Source of the DNA: CAZDDW01 sp043811105
GTDB lineage: Bacteria > Patescibacteriota > Patescibacteriia > UBA9934 > CAZDDW01
Assembly: GCA_043811105.1 (NCBI GenBank)
Contig: JBDRNK010000074.1
Span: 1 to 5,719 of the forward strand
Length of the DNA: 5,719 bases
Reading direction: 5' to 3'
In this document: positions 4,240 to 5,719 of the stretch, piece after piece
Position numbering within the stretch: the first letter of the stretch is position 1
How the letters are laid out: every line of letters starts with the position of its first letter
Position numbers and translations under genes: made by a program
Notes under the pieces: generated by a model
What the model was told of the DNA's origin: nothing
Database searches by the model: none
What the model saw: the letters and a program-made list of their open reading frames with translations, nothing else

Positions 4240-5559
4240 ATGGCAGCGAAGCAAGGACATCCACCAGGTTTGTATGTACTGTTCGCAGTCGAGGCCTGGG
4301 AACGGTTCTGTTACTACGGAATGAGAGCCATCCTGGTCCTCTACATGGTCAAGTACATGTTCTATGATCCGGCCGCTGCCACTGATCCGGAAGTGCAGGC
4401 AGCGATTACCGGCAAGGCTGGTGATATCTACGGTTGGTTCACTGGGTTGGTTTACATGACCCCGGTTATCGGTGGCTACATTGCTGACCGCTGGTGGGGT
4501 CAGCGTCGGAGCATCATCGTTGGTGGTGTTCTCATGGGTGCTGGCTATTTCCTGATGGCTGTCCCACACCTCGCCTTCTTCTACGTGGCTTTGGGCGTGG
4601 TCATTGTTGGAAACGGTTTCTTCAAGCCAAACATCTCCACCATCGTTGGTCAGCTTTACACGGAGAATGACCCACGACGTGACGGAGCGTTCACCATCTT
4701 CTACATGGGGATCAACTTGGGTGCGATTTTCTCTCCCTTGGTCTGTGGTACCTTGGGTCAGAATGTTGGTTGGCACTGGGGTTTCATAGCTGCTGGTGTG
4801 GGCATGATCATCTCTTTGATCATCTACTTCCTGTTCCAACATCACCTGGGTGATGTTGGCAAGGTGGCCAGCTATAAGAACCGTAACTTGGAGGAAAAGG
4901 ATACACCTTTGACCCGAGAAGAAATTCATCGGATCATGGTTATCTTTGTCCTGGCCTTCTTCGTCATCTTCTTCTGGGTCAGCTTCGAGCAGGCCGGGAG
5001 TTCACTGACCCTGTTCGCCGATCGATCCACGAATCGAATGATCTGGGGTTTCGAGGTTCCGGCCTCCTGGTTCCAGTCAGCCAACCCGATCTTCATCGTG
5101 CTCCTGGCTCCAATCTTCTCCCGCGTGTGGGTCTGGTTGGGCGAGCGCAACATGGATCCAACCTCACCGGTGAAGATGGGCGTCGGACTTTTGCTGGCGG
5201 CAGCATCTCTGGCGATCATGATCCCAGCTTCTATGCTGGCGACTGGTGGCGATAAGGTCAGCATGCTCTGGCTCTGGGGCGTTTACTTCACCTTCACGGT
5301 TGGTGAGATCTGCTTGTCACCGATCGGACTTTCCATGGTCACCAAGTTGGCCCCGGCCAAGTTCCTGTCGCTCTGTATGGGTGTTTGGTTCTTGTCCAAC
5401 TTCGCTTCCAACTTGCTGGCTGGCAAGATCGCTGGGATGTACGACAACGTGGAAATGACCACCTTCTTCATGTACCTGGCACTGGTGTCAGGTGTCGGTG
5501 GTATCGTCCTGTTGATCTTCTCCCCGTTGATCAAGAAGGGGATGCACGGCCGCGGATAA
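4240..5559 (+). CDS. POT/PTR family proton-dependent di-/tripeptide transporter, 439 aa
   Basis: An inner-membrane major-facilitator protein that imports di- and tripeptides with protons. Family motifs are all present. ExxERFxYYG is at 18-27 (EAWERFCYYG). The loop GGYIADRWWGQRR is at 78-90. GNGFFKPNIS (124-133) carries the conserved Lys129, and the PTR2 signature FYMGINLGA is at 154-162. FEQAGSSL includes Glu250, matching the conserved TM7 Glu-Gln of bacterial POTs. Hydrophobic segments run through the whole length, with a charged central loop near residues 205-228 (VASYKNRNLEEKDTPLTREE). At 439 aa it is shorter than most bacterial members (about 450-520), but start, motifs and end look intact. 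Start ATG 4240 has AGAGGA at 8 bases. The gene is monocistronic and ends 22 bases before a terminator. Dipeptide uptake fits the dipeptidyl peptidase upstream. Confidence 0.93.
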   Translation: MAAKQGHPPGLYVLFAVEAWERFCYYGMRAILVLYMVKYMFYDPAAATDPEVQAAITGKAGDIYGWFTGLVYMTPVIGGYIADRWWGQRRSIIVGGVLMGAGYFLMAVPHLAFFYVALGVVIVGNGFFKPNISTIVGQLYTENDPRRDGAFTIFYMGINLGAIFSPLVCGTLGQNVGWHWGFIAAGVGMIISLIIYFLFQHHLGDVGKVASYKNRNLEEKDTPLTREEIHRIMVIFVLAFFVIFFWVSFEQAGSSLTLFADRSTNRMIWGFEVPASWFQSANPIFIVLLAPIFSRVWVWLGERNMDPTSPVKMGVGLLLAAASLAIMIPASMLATGGDKVSMLWLWGVYFTFTVGEICLSPIGLSMVTKLAPAKFLSLCMGVWFLSNFASNLLAGKIAGMYDNVEMTTFFMYLALVSGVGGIVLLIFSPLIKKGMHGRG

Positions 5560-5581
5560 GGTCGAGGCTAAAAACAAAAAA

Positions 5582-5610
5582 ACCGCTCTGGTTCTCAGAG
5601 CGGTATTTTA
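5582..5610. terminator. Bidirectional intrinsic terminator
   Basis: A perfect 9-bp stem, ACCGCTCTG (5582-5590) with CAGAGCGGT (5596-5604), has a GTTCT loop. It is followed by ATTTTATTA on the plus strand. It is preceded by an A-run (5572-5581) that becomes a U-tract on the minus strand. It ends the transporter transcript and probably also the minus-strand gene entering from the right. Confidence 0.9.
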
Positions 5611-5719
5611 TTATTCGGCTGTTTCTTCTACTAGGGGAATGGTTACTGAAGTTGTAACCCCTGCTTCTTCACCGGCATTGGAGATAATACCTCCGGTTGT
5701 TTCTGGTGTATTATCTGCT
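5611..5719 (-). CDS. Probable 3' end of an unrecognised minus-strand gene (partial, 35 codons)
   Basis: On the minus strand a frame open from the window edge ends at TAA (5613-5611), 6 bases before a terminator stem that has a U-tract in this direction. The visible tail, beginning ADNTPETTGG and ending VEETAE, is rich in Thr, Gly and Glu, acidic, without Lys or Arg. That suggests a flexible acidic C-terminus. The family cannot be recognised from this much. One plus-strand frame is also open here, but its possible ATG at 5639 has no properly spaced ribosome site. The minus-strand reading is preferred because of the stop-terminator arrangement. Confidence 0.55.
   Translation of the reverse strand, partial: ADNTPETTGGIISNAGEEAGVTTSVTIPLVEETAE

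Noticed and set aside
4189..4929. Minus-strand open frame of 246 codons opposite the transporter
   Set aside because: It mirrors the POT coding frame, with His/Asp/Thr-rich low-information translation and no ribosome site.
5639..5719. Plus-strand frame beginning ATG at 5639 and running off the window
   Set aside because: The AGGGGA before it touches the ATG, leaving no spacing, and the stop-plus-terminator arrangement supports a minus-strand gene end here.

Overview
The window is chromosomal-looking bacterial DNA with two kinds of sequence. Two host genes (a secreted M49-type dipeptidyl peptidase and a POT-family peptide transporter) use mostly G/C-ending codons, have sigma70-like promoters and end in strong intrinsic terminators. 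Two tyrosine (Y1, HUH) transposase genes and the repeats around them are clearly richer in A+T. The lineage cannot be fixed from the sequence. The compact layout, AT-rich RAYT-type elements and M49 peptidase with a five-residue zinc motif would fit a poorly characterised or candidate-phylum bacterium, but this is a weak guess.

Layout: 1-156 is the 3' end of an unrecognised gene. 157-915 is an alternating array of two short hairpin types (about 60 bp per pair) with a small RAYT-like transposase gene (248-772, minus) placed between two array units. 921-948 is a bidirectional terminator. 951-1190 (minus) is a 79-residue hypothetical protein with a GTG start, a perfect AGGAGG and its own promoter. 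1191-1455 is a divergent promoter region. 1456-3144 is a lipoprotein dipeptidyl peptidase III-like enzyme with its terminator at 3161-3193. 3198-4113 is a complete insertion element with perfect 23-bp terminal inverted repeats and one transposase gene carrying a C-terminal helix-turn-helix. 4123-4150 is a promoter and 4240-5559 the peptide transporter. 5582-5610 is a second bidirectional terminator, and 5611-5719 (minus) is probably the 3' end of another gene.

The likely physiological unit is peptide scavenging: the surface-anchored exopeptidase would release dipeptides and the proton-coupled transporter would import them. Both genes carry the same core promoter, TTGACA-N16-TAAGATG. The insertion element sits exactly between the peptidase terminator and the transporter promoter without breaking either.

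The least ordinary structures are the hairpin array around the RAYT gene (compensatory stem changes and a fused double hairpin) and the insertion element, whose terminal repeats double as the transposase's -35 box at one end and its last codons and stop at the other.
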